Shown: in pieces, positions 6,729 to 15,563 of the stretch
Layout of the letters: the number at the start of each line of letters is the position of its first letter
Numbering within the stretch: the first letter of the stretch is position 1
NCBI GenBank assembly: GCA_025465475.1
Contig: JAODMR010000019.1
Location: 1-36,011 of the forward strand
Reading direction: 5' to 3'
From: Micrococcaceae bacterium
Lineage (GTDB): Bacteria; Actinomycetota; Actinomycetes; Actinomycetales; Micrococcaceae
Length of the DNA stretch: 36,011 bases
Position numbers and translations under genes: made by a program
The notes under the pieces: generated by a model
The model's input: only the letters and a program-made list of their open reading frames with translations
What the model was told of the DNA's origin: nothing
Databases searched by the model: none

Positions 6729-8366
6729 TCAGGACATCGCCACGCCGGGGTTGGCCGCGAAGCCCTCGGCCCGGTGCAGCTCGACGCCGCGGTGTACCGT
6801 CTGCAGGCACGCCGGGTCGGTTCCCGTATCCAGTGCGGGCAGCAGGGGGGTCCTGGCGCGGGGATCTGTACTCCAGGACTGCACCCGCTCGTCGGCCACC
6901 TGCACCATGAGCTCATCGGCCTGCCAGACGGCGAAACTGGCAGGCGCCCCCGGTACCAGCTGCCCCATCAAGGGGTCCCGCTCACCGGCCGCGCGCCACC
7001 CGGCGCGGGTGTGTCCAAGGAACGCCGCCCGTGCCGAGATCCGCTGCGCTGGCTGGTGGTGCTGCAGGCAGGCACGCACGCTGCTCCACGGGTTCAATTC
7101 CGTCACGGGAGAGTCCGAGCCGAAGCAGATCGGAACTCCCGCGCTGAAATAGCTGGCGATGGGGTTCAACACCCCTCCCCGGGCAGCACCGAGCCGCTTC
7201 TCGTAGAGCCCGCCGGCGACACCCCACAGGGCATCGAACATCGGCTGGACGGAGACGGTGACCGAATGTGCCGCCAGGGCCGCGATTGCAGCCGGGTCGG
7301 CCATTTCGGCATGCTCAAAGCGGTGCCCGGCGGAACGTACTTTGGCGATGCCAACCCGGGCAGCTGCCTTTTCCAGTCCTTGCACGGCGATGTCCATGGC
7401 GGCGTCACCAATCAAATGAAAGCCGCCCTGCAGTCCCAGCTCGGAGCAGGCGGCCAGGTGATCGGCGACGGCGTCCACGTCCAGGTAACGGGTGCCCGTT
7501 TCGGCCGGAGCGTCAGCGTATGGCTGCCGCAACAGGGCTGTCCGGGAGCCGAGGGAACCGTCAATGTTCAGGTCGCCGGCCAGGCCACGGACGGGCACCC
7601 CAAGTTCGGCGAGCAGTTCCCGGCCCTCGTCAGCCGAGGAAATGGCCTGGCCCCAGTACGGCAGCACCTCGGGTTGTTTGTTGTTCCCCGGGGCGGTGAG
7701 CATGGCCAGGTCCTCCACCGGCCCCACATGGGGGGCCGCCATCTCGGCCAGCGCCACGTAACCGGCCGCTGCCGCCGCCTGCAGCGCCCGCTGTTGGACA
7801 GCGGCACGCCGGGAGTCATCGAGTTGCCGCGACGCAGCCCGCGCCGCTGTGTGGGCTGTCCGGACCACCAGGCCGTTCCCGAGCCACCCGTCCAGGTCCT
7901 GCAGGTTCCGCCGTGCCGCCATCGTGCCCGACACCAGCGCCGAGTGCACGTCGATGCGGGAGAGGTACACTTCCCGTCCACCACTGGCGCGGTCCAGTTC
8001 AGCCGCGGTGGGGATGCGCTCCTCGGGCCACAGCGTTTCGTCCCAGCCGTGGCCGAGGATCAGGCCCGGAGCGGCGGCTGCCGCCTGCGAAACCGCGTCC
8101 AACAGGCGTTGCAGCGACGTCGTGGCGGTGAGGTCCAGGGTCTCCAGGGCCAGGCCCGTTTCGGTGACGTGGATGTGGGAGTCAACGAATCCGGGAGCGA
8201 CCAGGGCGCCCTGCAGATCCACCAGGTGCATCCGCTCGTCGGCAAGGGCAGCTGCGGCGTGTTCCGAGCCAACCCAGGCCACGGTGTCGCCGTCCACGAG
8301 CATGGCAGTCGCCAGCGGGTCGGCGGCGCTGTACACCGAGCCGTTGCGGTAAAGGGTGAGGGTCAT
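6729..8366 (-). CDS. YtcJ-like metal-dependent amidohydrolase
   Basis: 545 aa, amidohydrolase family 3 (YtcJ/ExsB-like exoenzyme regulatory group). The N-terminal beta-sandwich contains the dihydroorotase-like LVDLQGALVAPGFVDSHIH entry with metal ligands H64 and H66. Further ligand-type histidines occur in GFHLIGDAAMD and GHRFEHAEM, and a late CFGSDSPVTELNPW segment holds the conserved aspartate. Such enzymes hydrolyse amide or ester bonds, but the natural substrates of this subgroup are mostly unknown, so none is proposed. The ATG at 8366 has AAAGGA upstream at normal spacing. It stands alone between helY and ppm1, bounded downstream by a hairpin terminator. Long open frames on the opposite strand are GC-driven shadows. 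Confidence 0.9.
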   Translation of the reverse strand: MTLTLYRNGSVYSAADPLATAMLVDGDTVAWVGSEHAAAALADERMHLVDLQGALVAPGFVDSHIHVTETGLALETLDLTATTSLQRLLDAVSQAAAAAPGLILGHGWDETLWPEERIPTAAELDRASGGREVYLSRIDVHSALVSGTMAARRNLQDLDGWLGNGLVVRTAHTAARAASRQLDDSRRAAVQQRALQAAAAAGYVALAEMAAPHVGPVEDLAMLTAPGNNKQPEVLPYWGQAISSADEGRELLAELGVPVRGLAGDLNIDGSLGSRTALLRQPYADAPAETGTRYLDVDAVADHLAACSELGLQGGFHLIGDAAMDIAVQGLEKAAARVGIAKVRSAGHRFEHAEMADPAAIAALAAHSVTVSVQPMFDALWGVAGGLYEKRLGAARGGVLNPIASYFSAGVPICFGSDSPVTELNPWSSVRACLQHHQPAQRISARAAFLGHTRAGWRAAGERDPLMGQLVPGAPASFAVWQADELMVQVADERVQSWSTDPRARTPLLPALDTGTDPACLQTVHRGVELHRAEGFAANPGVAMS

Positions 8367-8472
8367 GGTGGTGTCCTTTCGAAGCAGGGCGAAGTATCAG
8401 GGCCGGCGGGCGGCAGGGGCAGGGCCGGAACGTGCGTGGGGGAAGTGAATGCGGCAGCCTCCCCCGGGCCGC

Positions 8473-8512
8473 GGCGAAGCACGCCGGGCCGGGGCGAAGC
8501 ACGCCGGGCCGG
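8473..8512. repeat. 20-bp tandem duplication
   Basis: Two identical adjacent 20-bp copies (8473-8492, 8493-8512) beginning ggcgaagcacgcc, in the 176-bp gap between helY and the amidohydrolase gene. Flanking sequence contains further partial copies. Confidence 0.85.
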
Positions 8513-8542
8513 GGCACGTCGGTCCGGAGGGGGTTTGGCCGC

Positions 8543-11425
8543 TCAGGTGACGGCAGAGTAGGCGACCACGCCACGCCGGACGGTGTCGATGGCCCGGATG
8601 CAGGTGCGGGAGAACGCCGGGGGCAGGTCGGGTACTTTGGCGAGCTGGTCCAGCAGGTCGATGACCTGTTTGGTCCAGCGGACAAAGTCACCGGCCGCGA
8701 GTTCGGTCCCGTGCAGCACTTCCTGCAGGTGCCGGCCGCGCGCCCACTTGTACATCGGCCATACCAGCCCGAGTTCCGGTTCCCCGGTGAGCGGCAGCTT
8801 GTGCTGCTCCTCGACGTCCTCCAGGACGGACCATTGGCGGATGACGATGTCGACGGCTGTTTCCAGCGAAACGCTGGGCATGGGGGGCCTGAGCCCGCGC
8901 TCCTCACGTTTGGCCTGGTACACCAGCGTGCTGGCCAGGGTGGCAAGTTCGGCAGGGTCCAGATCCTCGAAGGCTCCTTCCCGCAGGCAGAGGGAGATCA
9001 GCAGGTCCTTCTCGCCGTAGACGCGGCGCAGCCGTTGCCCGTCGGCCGTCGGTCGTAGTTCGCCGTCGGCAGTTGTTTCCACGTAGCCGTAGCCGGCGAG
9101 GACCTCGCTGACCCGGTCGAAGGTCTTGGCAATGGTGTTGGTGCGGCCCTGGATCTGGCGGACCAGGGCGTCGGTTTCACGGCGGAGTTTCCACCAGCGC
9201 TCGGACCAGCGGGCGTGGTTCTCGCGGTCGCTGCAGCCGTGGCAGGGGTGGGCCCGCAGGCGGCGCCGGAGGTCGGAGATCTGTCGCTCCTGGTCGGCGG
9301 TGCTGTTGGCGAGTTGGAACTCGGGGCCGCGGCTGTTGCTTTTGGCCAGGGCTCCGGGCTGCAGGGCGTTCCGCAGCGACGCGGTCAGGTCCCGGCGGTC
9401 CTTGGCCAGCTTGACATTGAACTGTTTGGGGATCCGGATCCAGGTGGTGGGCGTGATGGGCCCGTCCAGGTCATGGATGCTCAAGCGGCGAATCTGCTTC
9501 TCCAGGGTCAGCAGGGTGGGACGGGGTTCGCGGGTCTGCACGTCGGCGGCGACGACGACGGCGAAGCCCGGTAACCTGCCGCCGGGAACCTCGACCACGT
9601 CGCCGGGGCGCAGCCGTTCCAGGGAGTCTTCGATGGCCGATTTGCGGGCACGGGCGTTCTGCCGTGCCGCGTCGCTCTCGAGGTCCGCCAGTTCGCGGCG
9701 GAGCCGGGAATACTCGGTGAAATCACCCAGATGGCACCGCATGGATTCGGCGTAGCCGGCCAGGGACTCTTCCCGTGAGCGCACCTGGCGGGCCAGGCCG
9801 ACCACTGACCGGTCGGCCTGGAACTGGGCGAACGAGGATTCGAGGATTTCGCGGGCACGTGCCCTGCCGAATTGCGCGATCAGGTTGATGCTCATGTTGT
9901 AGGTGGGCCGGAAGCTGGAGTTCAACGGATACGTGCGGCGGGACGCCAGGCCTGCCACCGCGGCCGGGTCGGTGCCGGGCTGCCACAACACCACGGCGTG
10001 GCCTTCGACGTCAATGCCGCGCCTGCCGGCGCGGCCGGTCAGCTGGGTGTACTCCCCCGCGGTGACCGGCACGTGCGATTCGCCGTTGAACTTGTCGAGC
10101 TTTTCCAGCACCACCGACCGGGCGGGCATGTTGATGCCCAGTGCCAGGGTTTCGGTGGCGAACACGGCCCGGACAAGGCCGTCGACAAAGAGCTTTTCCA
10201 CCACTTCCTTGAAGGTGGGCAGCATGCCTGCGTGGTGGGCAGCGAATCCGCGGATCAACCCGTCGCGCCAGCCCCAAAAGCCCAGCACCTCCAGATCGTC
10301 AGGCGGCACGTCCTGGCTGGCCTCATCTACGCGGCGGGCGATTTCCGCCTGCTCCGCCTCGGTGGTGAGCCACAGCCCGGAGGCCACGCATTGCTGCACG
10401 GCGGCGTCGCAGCCGGCGCGCGAAAAGATGAAGGTGATGGCCGGGAGCAGGTCCTGCCGGTCCAGGGCGGAGATGACCTGGGGCCGGCTGGCCTTGCGGA
10501 TGGCTGTGGCGTTGTCCTGCTCGTCGGCCGCAGGGGTCCTGCCGCGGCGTTGGCCCCTGCGGGAGCCGTAGCCGGGCCGCTCGAAACGGCTCCGGAGGCC
10601 CTGCGACTCGGTGCGGGCCAGCCGCAGCAGCTCGGGATTGACCTCGTACGCGTCCGGGTCCTTGGGCGCCTCGTCCAGTTCCTCGGCGACCTGGTCGAAC
10701 GTTGTTTCCCCGGCGAACAGGTCCAGGATGTTCCTGCCGACCATCACGTGCTGCCATAGCGGAACGGGCCGGTGTTCGGACACGATGACGTCGGTGTCGC
10801 CGCGGACGGTGTCCAGCCAGGCGCCGAATTCCTCGGCATTGGAAACGGTGGCGCTGAGGGAGGCCAATTGGACTTCGCTGGGGAGGTGGATGATCACTTC
10901 TTCCCAGACCGCTCCGCGGAAACGGTCGGCCAGGTAATGCACCTCGTCCATGACCACGTAACCCAGGTCGTCCAGCGCTTCAGACCCGGCGTAAAGCATG
11001 TTCCGGAGCACCTCAGTGGTCATCACCACCACCGGCGCGTTGCCGTTGATGTTGGTGTCCCCGGTGAGCAGGCCAACGTTTTCGGACCCGTACTTGTCGG
11101 CCAGTTCGTTGTACTTCTGGTTGCTCAGGGCCTTGATGGGGGTGGTGTAAAAGCCCTTGAGTCCCCGGTCGAGTGCCAGGTAGATCGCGAACTCGCCGAC
11201 GATGGTCTTACCGGCGCCGGTGGGAGCGGCAACCAGAACTCCCCTGCCGCTTTCCAGTGACAGGCAAGCCTGCTGCTGGAACTCGTCCAGCTCAAAGCCC
11301 AAGGTCTGTTTGAACGCGCCCAGCCGGGTCCGGGCCTCGGCGTTTCGGGTCCGGGCCGCCTGATACCGCTCGGCGGGTGACTGTTCGGACGCTGATTCGT
11401 AGGAGGGTGTGGCCGACGGGGACAT
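8543..11425 (-). CDS. helY: Ski2/Mtr4-like DEVH-box helicase HelY
   Basis: 960 aa, superfamily 2 helicase. Walker A is APTGAGKT (residues 67-74), motif Ia TTPIKALSNQK, motif II DEVH (160-163), motif III SATVSN and motif VI TGRAGRRG. A long C-terminal part resembles the Mtr4/Ski2 arch and DSHCT domain, with a Cys-containing CHGCSDREN stretch. In mycobacteria HelY lies directly after tatC, as here; its substrates (DNA or RNA) are not settled. The ATG at 11425 lacks a ribosome-binding site but has TAGGCT six bases upstream, so it may also be made from a leaderless transcript in addition to read-through from tatC, which ends 18 bp away. Confidence 0.93.
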   Translation of the reverse strand: MSPSATPSYESASEQSPAERYQAARTRNAEARTRLGAFKQTLGFELDEFQQQACLSLESGRGVLVAAPTGAGKTIVGEFAIYLALDRGLKGFYTTPIKALSNQKYNELADKYGSENVGLLTGDTNINGNAPVVVMTTEVLRNMLYAGSEALDDLGYVVMDEVHYLADRFRGAVWEEVIIHLPSEVQLASLSATVSNAEEFGAWLDTVRGDTDVIVSEHRPVPLWQHVMVGRNILDLFAGETTFDQVAEELDEAPKDPDAYEVNPELLRLARTESQGLRSRFERPGYGSRRGQRRGRTPAADEQDNATAIRKASRPQVISALDRQDLLPAITFIFSRAGCDAAVQQCVASGLWLTTEAEQAEIARRVDEASQDVPPDDLEVLGFWGWRDGLIRGFAAHHAGMLPTFKEVVEKLFVDGLVRAVFATETLALGINMPARSVVLEKLDKFNGESHVPVTAGEYTQLTGRAGRRGIDVEGHAVVLWQPGTDPAAVAGLASRRTYPLNSSFRPTYNMSINLIAQFGRARAREILESSFAQFQADRSVVGLARQVRSREESLAGYAESMRCHLGDFTEYSRLRRELADLESDAARQNARARKSAIEDSLERLRPGDVVEVPGGRLPGFAVVVAADVQTREPRPTLLTLEKQIRRLSIHDLDGPITPTTWIRIPKQFNVKLAKDRRDLTASLRNALQPGALAKSNSRGPEFQLANSTADQERQISDLRRRLRAHPCHGCSDRENHARWSERWWKLRRETDALVRQIQGRTNTIAKTFDRVSEVLAGYGYVETTADGELRPTADGQRLRRVYGEKDLLISLCLREGAFEDLDPAELATLASTLVYQAKREERGLRPPMPSVSLETAVDIVIRQWSVLEDVEEQHKLPLTGEPELGLVWPMYKWARGRHLQEVLHGTELAAGDFVRWTKQVIDLLDQLAKVPDLPPAFSRTCIRAIDTVRRGVVAYSAVT

Positions 11426-11431
11426 ATCCCT

Positions 11432-11437
11432 AGCCTA
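11432..11437 (-). promoter_or_regulatory. candidate leaderless -10 for helY
   Basis: TAGGCT on the minus strand, six bases before the ATG at 11425. It lies in the short tatC-helY gap, so it would be an internal promoter. Confidence 0.4.
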
Positions 11438-11443
11438 CGGTAG

Positions 11444-12280
11444 CTACAGCTGTTGCAGGTCGGTCAGCGGCGTCGCCTGGTCAGCGGTCTCACCGGTCTC
11501 TTCGGCCCGTTTGGCGTTCCTGCGATCACGTCCCTTGTCGAGCAGGATGCAGACGCCGATGGCGCCGAAGTACAACGCCAGCAACGGCACGGCCAGGAAC
11601 AGCATGGAGAACGCGTCGGCGCCGGGGGCTGCCATGGCCGCGACAATCGTCACGGCCAGAATGGTGATCCGCCACGCCTTGAGGTAGGTCGCCCCACGAA
11701 CGATGCCGGCCATGTTGACGGCCACCAGGACCACCGGCACCAGGAAGGCAACGCCCATGAACAGCAGCAGCTGCATCACGAAGGTGATGTAGTCGGTGGC
11801 GTGCACAATGTTCGACGCCGTCGCCGGGGTGAAGGAGTACAGCGCGTGCACGATGTTGGGCATGACCAGCCAGCCCGACCAGATGCCCGCAAGGAACAGC
11901 GGTATGGCCGCGAACATGTAGCCAAGGGTGTAGCGGCGCTCTTTACGGGTTAACCCGGGCGTGATGAACGCCCACAACTGGTAGATCCAGATGGGGGACG
12001 AAATGATTGCGCCCAGGAAGAAGGCCGCCTGGAACTGCAGGTCGATCGCCGTGGACACGCCGTCGAAGTTCAACGACGCGACGATGTTGCGCTCCTTGGC
12101 GATCCTCTCGATCGGGGCGGCGACGGCCACGAAGAGCGGCTGGTAGAGGAACCAGCCGCCCACCGCTCCGACGACCAATCCCAGGACGGACTTGAAGAGC
12201 CTGTTCTTCAGTTCAATCAGGTGGTCCTTAAGGGCCATCCGTCCTTCGGGGTTGGCCTTCCGGTCCTTCTTGGCGCTCAT
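11444..12280 (-). CDS. tatC: Sec-independent translocase TatC
   Basis: 278 aa with six predicted membrane helices, the integral receptor of the twin-arginine translocase that binds RR signal peptides of folded exported proteins. Family marks are the N-terminal MALKDHLIELKNRLFKS, FxxQAAFFLGAIISSPIWIYQLWAFITPGL with the acidic/aromatic loop, and KERRYTLGY. The C-terminal tail is basic and cytoplasmic. It sits five bases after tatA and before helY, the order found in mycobacteria. AAGGA lies just before the ATG, overlapping the end of tatA, so translation may be coupled. No tatB is in the window; in actinobacteria it is usually elsewhere. Confidence 0.96.
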   Translation of the reverse strand: MSAKKDRKANPEGRMALKDHLIELKNRLFKSVLGLVVGAVGGWFLYQPLFVAVAAPIERIAKERNIVASLNFDGVSTAIDLQFQAAFFLGAIISSPIWIYQLWAFITPGLTRKERRYTLGYMFAAIPLFLAGIWSGWLVMPNIVHALYSFTPATASNIVHATDYITFVMQLLLFMGVAFLVPVVLVAVNMAGIVRGATYLKAWRITILAVTIVAAMAAPGADAFSMLFLAVPLLALYFGAIGVCILLDKGRDRRNAKRAEETGETADQATPLTDLQQL

Positions 12281-12285
12281 GGTCC

Positions 12286-12567
12286 TTACAGGGGTCGACC
12301 GGTGCCCGGCGTGGTGCCGTCACCGCTGGCGTGCGAACCGTTCCGCGTCGGGTCGTTGACGATCTTGCCTTCGACGGGCTCTTCTCCGGCGGCATTGCTG
12401 GGAGGAGTGGTCTTGCCGTCGTTCTTCATTTCCTTGACCTCGGACTTGATGATCCGCATGGACTGGCCCAGGGCGCGGGCCATTCCGGGCAGCTTGGGGG
12501 CCGCGAACAAGAGCAGAATAACGATGATGATGATGGCGAGTGCCCAAGGCTCTCTGAATATGGCCAC
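12286..12567 (-). CDS. tatA: Sec-independent translocase TatA
   Basis: 93 aa: one short N-terminal membrane helix (about residues 8-21, IIIIVILLLFAAP), the hinge PKLPGMARALGQSMR, an amphipathic helix rich in K and E, and a disordered acidic tail. TatA subunits oligomerise to form the variable pore of the twin-arginine pathway. The start is GTG at 12567, with AAAGGA about seven bases before it. It is followed directly by tatC. Confidence 0.95.
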   Translation of the reverse strand: MAIFREPWALAIIIIVILLLFAAPKLPGMARALGQSMRIIKSEVKEMKNDGKTTPPSNAAGEEPVEGKIVNDPTRNGSHASGDGTTPGTGRPL

Positions 12568-12601
12568 AATAGGTCCTTTCCTGGTGCGTCTATTCTACAA
12601 C

Positions 12602-12985
12602 TCAGACAATGGGCTGGTTCAGCGCGAGATCCCGCAGGGACTGCCGTTGGCCGCGCTGCGACCTCCGGTCCACCCTGCGGCGACGCCGGTTTTCAATCCG
12701 GAAAGCCTTACCGGATAGGTAGGCCTGCCGCATCTCGTCCGGGTCGGCAAACACCGCAAGGCCGTCAGCGGGGGCTGTGCGGCCTTCCAGCGGGTCGGCC
12801 GGCTCCGGGCGCTGCAGGAGCTCCCGCCGGTGCGCCGCGTACTGTTCCAACGTTTCGGTGGTGTTTTCAAAAGTCTTCATGGTCGCGGTGAATCCGCGCC
12901 AGAGCCGGAATCCGAGCAGCGCGACATACAGCAGGGACAGCGCGATCAGCGCAACCCAAATCACTATCCAAGACCACCAAGGCAT
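12602..12985 (-). CDS. small single-pass membrane protein of unknown function
   Basis: 127 aa. One N-terminal membrane segment (about residues 4-27, rich in W, V, L) is followed by a soluble stretch of likely helix with FTATMKTFENTTETLEQYAAHRRELL, then an acidic and finally an Arg-rich tail (ENRRRRRVDRRSQRGQRQ). I do not recognise the family. It sits between pafBC and tatA, and its ATG at 12985 lies six bases after a TAGACT hexamer that overlaps the pafBC stop codon, suggesting its own leaderless promoter. A role with the Tat translocase is possible from position only. Confidence 0.8.
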   Translation of the reverse strand: MPWWSWIVIWVALIALSLLYVALLGFRLWRGFTATMKTFENTTETLEQYAAHRRELLQRPEPADPLEGRTAPADGLAVFADPDEMRQAYLSGKAFRIENRRRRRVDRRSQRGQRQSLRDLALNQPIV

Positions 12986-12991
12986 GGGTTC

Positions 12992-12997
12992 AGTCTA
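12992..12997 (-). promoter_or_regulatory. candidate leaderless -10 overlapping the pafBC stop
   Basis: TAGACT on the minus strand, six bases before the ATG at 12985. Its first three bases are the pafBC stop codon TAG. Confidence 0.4.
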
Positions 12998-15028
12998 GGG
13001 GTCGGATTTCGGTGGCCCGACCACCTGGTCCTGTGGCGTGGCGTTGGATCCGGGTTCCACCTCTGCGTACAGGTCCAGGGCGGCCGTGAGCCAGTGCACT
13101 GTTTCGGCCCGCCGGGACTCGGGCTCAAGGAGCTGACCCGTGCCACCCAGGGCAGCAAGCAGCCGCGTCACCAGTTGGTGGCTGCGTACCCTGAGCCGGA
13201 CGGCCAGCCGGCCGTCGGGCAGTTGCGTGCGTTGTTCGGCGGCGTAGGCGTCGGCCACCCACTCGGCTTCCCGGTCCAGGGCGAGGACCACGTCAGGGTC
13301 CGCTTCCGTGGGAGTGAAGGCAGCGGCGGGGGCGAGCGGCGGCGCAGTCCGGGCGGAATGTTGCGCGGGCTCGCCGGTTGGGGCGGCTTCCCGGATCCGG
13401 TCGAGCCGGAAGTTGCGCAGTCCCTGCGCCAACCGGCACCACGCTTCGACGTACCAGAGCGAGTCGGCGGAAAAGACCCGGAGCGGTTCAATCACGCGGT
13501 CGGTGATTTCGTCCCGCTGGGGCGCTGCGTATCGGATGTGCACGGCTGTCGCGTCGATGGCGGCGCGTTGCAGCAGGGAGAGCGTGTCCAGGCTGGTGTC
13601 GGGGGCGATGCGCGCCTCGACGACGTCGGCCACCCAGGCTGCGTCTCCGGCGATGCCGCGGACGCTGGCCAGCACGTCGGCGAGGGCCTTTCCGCCGTCG
13701 GCGTCAGGGAGGGACTGCAGGGATTCCAATCCCACCAGCAGGGCCGCGGCTTCTTCCTGGGTGAGCCGTAGCGGCCGCGCCAGTTCCTCGGCGTCACGGA
13801 TGAAGACAGCACCGGCGTCCCATTGGACGTCTATCAGGTCCCCGTGCTGGTAACCGGGCAATCCGCACAGGGTCAGCAGCTGCAGGTCGTCCTCGAGCTG
13901 TTTGGGGGTGATGTCGAATTCGGTGGCAACCTCTGCCGCGGGGATGCCGTTGTTGTGCACCAGGTAAGGGACCAGGTCCAGCAACCGGCGCAGGCGGTCG
14001 TCGGACGTGGTTTTGGCCCGCCGGACGGGTACGGGTTTGGAGAAGTCGGCGGCGGCCACCGGCCGCCGCGCTGCCTCCAGCGCACCGCGGAGGCGCCGGA
14101 GCACGTCTGCCCGCAGGGCGGCCGGTTCCAGCACCAGCACCCCGTTCCCGAGGGCTGCCAGCTGGCCGGCCAGCAGTTCGGGCTCCTTGAAGGGCAGCAC
14201 CACACGGTCCCAGCCCGGACGGGCAGGGGCCACGTCTGTCGCTGATTCGCGCAGCGCCTGGGCGGTGCCCACCGGAAGTTCGATTACGGCCGAATGGATG
14301 GGACCGGTGCCGAGGGCGTCCAGCGCGGCACCGATGTCGTAATCTTCGGGCGGTTCGAAGGTCTCATTCAGCGGCACCACCTCCGAGCTGATCCGGGACA
14401 GCCGGTAGAGGCGCTGTTCGCCCCGGTTCAGGTCCTTTCCGCTCAGGTACCACTGGCCGTACTTGTTGCCAAGGCCCCAGGGCTGTACCAGGCGCTCCGT
14501 CGCCTGCGCCGCCTGGGCGTTGCGGTAGGAGAACCGGACCGGGTGGTGATTGAGCAGGGCGTCCCACAGGGCATCGAATGCCGGCTCCTTGGTGAGGATG
14601 CGCGCCTGTACCGGCCCGTCGACGTCGTCGTCCATGCCCGCACCGCCGCTGACGGTTCCGACCTTGCGCAGGGCGCGCGCCGCCGCCGATCCCAGCGAGG
14701 CCTGCTCCCACACCCGCGCGGCCAGCGCGAGCACGGCAATCCCCTGTGGGGTCAGCGGCACCTCGGGAAGGCGGTAGTCCTCCGGCTTGATCCGGTACTT
14801 CCACGCGTTTTCGTCGTCCGCGTACGGGTCCTTTTCGGCAATGACCGGAATGCCGAGCTGCTTGAGTTTGACCTTGTCCCGCTCAAACATCCGCCCGAAC
14901 GCCTCCTCGGAGGCGCCGGGATCGTAGCCCTGTACCTGGGTGCGGAGGAACTCGCGGCTGCGGCCGTAGCGCGATCCCAGCAGGGCCAGGACCAGGTTCA
15001 GCAACCGCTCGGTGGTGGAGAAAGACAC
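12995..15028 (-). CDS. pafBC: fused PafB-PafC, WYL-domain DNA-damage regulator
   Basis: 677 aa made of two similar halves, each a helix-turn-helix followed by a WYL domain and a C-terminal extension. Half 1: HTH about residues 5-60, WYL about 155-215 with GQWYLSG. Half 2: HTH about 343-395, WYL about 487-547 with LWYVEAW. In most actinobacteria these are two genes; a natural fusion is known in Arthrobacter and was used for structure work. PafBC activates LexA-independent DNA-damage genes in mycobacteria. An open frame reaches 15109, but GTG 15028 (protein begins VSFSTTERLL) is preferred: it fits the family N-terminus and has TACCCT seven bases upstream, pointing to a leaderless mRNA. The linked pup genes fit the usual synteny. 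Confidence 0.94.
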   Translation of the reverse strand: MSFSTTERLLNLVLALLGSRYGRSREFLRTQVQGYDPGASEEAFGRMFERDKVKLKQLGIPVIAEKDPYADDENAWKYRIKPEDYRLPEVPLTPQGIAVLALAARVWEQASLGSAAARALRKVGTVSGGAGMDDDVDGPVQARILTKEPAFDALWDALLNHHPVRFSYRNAQAAQATERLVQPWGLGNKYGQWYLSGKDLNRGEQRLYRLSRISSEVVPLNETFEPPEDYDIGAALDALGTGPIHSAVIELPVGTAQALRESATDVAPARPGWDRVVLPFKEPELLAGQLAALGNGVLVLEPAALRADVLRRLRGALEAARRPVAAADFSKPVPVRRAKTTSDDRLRRLLDLVPYLVHNNGIPAAEVATEFDITPKQLEDDLQLLTLCGLPGYQHGDLIDVQWDAGAVFIRDAEELARPLRLTQEEAAALLVGLESLQSLPDADGGKALADVLASVRGIAGDAAWVADVVEARIAPDTSLDTLSLLQRAAIDATAVHIRYAAPQRDEITDRVIEPLRVFSADSLWYVEAWCRLAQGLRNFRLDRIREAAPTGEPAQHSARTAPPLAPAAAFTPTEADPDVVLALDREAEWVADAYAAEQRTQLPDGRLAVRLRVRSHQLVTRLLAALGGTGQLLEPESRRAETVHWLTAALDLYAEVEPGSNATPQDQVVGPPKSDP

Positions 15029-15035
15029 ACTCGTC

Positions 15036-15041
15036 AGGGTA
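15036..15041 (-). promoter_or_regulatory. candidate leaderless -10 for pafBC
   Basis: TACCCT on the minus strand, seven bases before GTG 15028. No ribosome-binding site is present. No RecA-NDp-like TTGTC element is seen upstream. Confidence 0.45.
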
Positions 15042-15077
15042 CTAGGCGGTTGGCGGCTTTGCGTGCAGCACAAACGA

Positions 15078-15123
15078 CGGCGGGGCGGCAGCTCCGGATT
15101 ACTCCGCAACTGCCGCCCCGCCG
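15078..15123 (-). terminator. terminator downstream of the FKBP gene
   Basis: A 14-bp perfect stem, CGGCGGGGCGGCAG (15078-15091) and CTGCCGCCCCGCCG (15110-15123), with a smaller CGGA-ttac-TCCG hairpin inside. It lies 13 bp past the FKBP stop and before pafBC, separating the two units. Confidence 0.8.
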
Positions 15124-15136
15124 GTACGTCAAGGAC

Positions 15137-15532
15137 CTAGCGAACGCCCACCAGGTCGACGACGAAGATCAGCGCCTCGTTCGGACCGATGGCTCCGCCG
15201 GCGCCACGCTCGCCGTAGGCCAGCTCCGCGGGGATCTCCAGCCGGCGTCGGCCGCCGACTTTCATGCCCAGCAGTCCCTGGTCCCAGCCCTGGATGACCT
15301 GGCCGATGCCGACGGTGAAATCGAGCGGAGTGCCGCGGTTCCAGGACGAGTCGAACTCTTCCCCGGTGGAGAACGCCACGCCGACGTAATGGGTTGAGAC
15401 GGTGTTGCCCGGTTCCGCTGTGGCCCCGGTTCCTTCGATGAGGTCCTCGATGACGAGGTCAGTGGGCGCCCCGTGATCGGGGAAGTCGATCTCCGGCTTC
15501 TGCCGGTCAAAGTTCCGCTGTCCGAATGACAT
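15137..15532 (-). CDS. cytoplasmic FKBP-type peptidyl-prolyl isomerase
   Basis: 131 aa with a single FKBP domain: VSTHYVGV, GEEFDSSWNRGTPLDFTVGIGQVIQGWDQGLLGMKVGGRRRLEIPAELAYGERGAG (given in parts here: the FDSSW, GxGQVIxGWDxGL and IPxELAYG hallmarks are all intact), ending LIFVVDLVGVR. It should catalyse cis-trans isomerisation at proline and aid folding in the cytoplasm, as no signal peptide is present. An in-frame extension to 15841 overlaps the upstream gene and is not used; ATG 15532 has AAGGAG at ideal spacing. Hairpins on both sides suggest a monocistronic unit. Confidence 0.93.
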   Translation of the reverse strand: MSFGQRNFDRQKPEIDFPDHGAPTDLVIEDLIEGTGATAEPGNTVSTHYVGVAFSTGEEFDSSWNRGTPLDFTVGIGQVIQGWDQGLLGMKVGGRRRLEIPAELAYGERGAGGAIGPNEALIFVVDLVGVR

Positions 15533-15563
15533 GTTGCTCCTTGGCTTGTTGTGGCTGATGGGA

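Noticed and set aside
6774-8561. 595-codon plus-strand frame opposite the amidohydrolase
   Set aside because: Composition follows the antisense of a well-supported gene at high GC; no recognisable domain or ribosome-binding site.
13032-15028. RecA-NDp (PafBC-dependent) promoters around pafBC and the proteasome genes
   Set aside because: No TTGTC-type element at the right distance from a TANNNT hexamer was found before the genes examined.
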